Positions 63,977 through 64,000 of a stretch of DNA of 64,000 bases are shown piece after piece (positions within the stretch are counted from its first letter, which is position 1; each line of letters opens with the position of its first letter). The DNA lies in assembly GCF_003725535.1 (NCBI RefSeq), contig NZ_RJSF01000046.1, forward strand, positions 76,156 to 140,155. Reading direction: 5' to 3'. The stretch comes from Nocardioides pocheonensis. Its GTDB lineage: Bacteria; Actinomycetota; Actinomycetes; Propionibacteriales; Nocardioidaceae. Position numbers and translations under genes: made by a program. Under the pieces are notes generated by a model. It did no database searches and was not told the origin of the DNA. It saw only the letters and a program-made list of their open reading frames with translations.

Positions 63977-64000
63977 AATCCCCCTGGTTCCGGCAGGCTC

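Overview
High-GC actinobacterial chromosome. GTG starts and ATGA/GTGA stop-start overlaps are frequent, there is a WhiB protein, and the right-hand core block pairs a gephyrin-like MoeA (Glp) with its GlpR-like membrane partner, moaC, moaB, a UDP-sugar pyrophosphorylase and 5-formyl-THF cyclo-ligase. This order suggests Nocardioides or a close relative (Nocardioidaceae). That is an inference from gene content, not from a search.

Layout. (1) 1-2.0 kb: tail of a catabolic operon (enoyl-CoA hydratase running off the left edge, quinone-type oxidoreductase, a 5'-truncated HxlR regulator) abutting a broken copy of a tyrosine recombinase gene. (2) 2.2-8.1 kb, minus strand: an NCS1 permease / alpha-beta hydrolase / ammonia-lyase-fold operon in which the lyase lacks the Ala-Ser-Gly MIO triad, then an MhpB-type extradiol dioxygenase and a zinc-type dehydrogenase. 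(3) 8.2-20.2 kb, plus strand: a ring-hydroxylating dioxygenase (alpha, Rieske ferredoxin, reductase, beta), MhpC-type hydrolase, cis-dihydrodiol dehydrogenase and CoA ligase; IclR and XRE-cupin regulators; then mhpD, mhpF, mhpE and a WhiB gene. With MhpB this is a full route from an aromatic acid through a catechol and meta-cleavage to pyruvate and acetyl-CoA. (4) 20.5-26.0 kb: a LysR gene divergent from a six-gene coupled operon with three tandem RraA-family paralogues, an aminotransferase, a hydrolase and a LysE exporter. (5) 26.4-28.6 kb: an intact tyrosine recombinase, whose 5' part matches the broken copy at 1.7-2.0 kb, and a DUF4192 gene.

(6) 28.7-47.7 kb is a dense defence island: a NERD protein; a complete three-gene ABC-3C system (nuclease-type effector, middle component, DUF3732 ATPase); an operon of DUF1156 DNA methyltransferase, DUF499 ATPase and a TIR/deoxyribosyltransferase-like protein; an oppositely oriented PD-(D/E)xK-type gene; a large DUF3883 helicase; and, divergent from it across an 11-bp inverted repeat, a second SNF2 helicase. 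The core combines a BREX-related ATPase with DISARM-related methyltransferase and helicase, but lacks pglZ/brxL and drmA/B/C. This is the best candidate for an under-described system.

(7) 47.7-56.6 kb is a decayed integrative element: small cargo genes, a MobF relaxase broken just after the position of its histidine triad, the tail of a coupling protein, an SSB-like protein, unknown genes, and an intact integrase/excisionase pair ending at a tRNA-Ala(CGC). (8) 56.7-64 kb is core chromosome, ending in a repeat cluster at the right edge.
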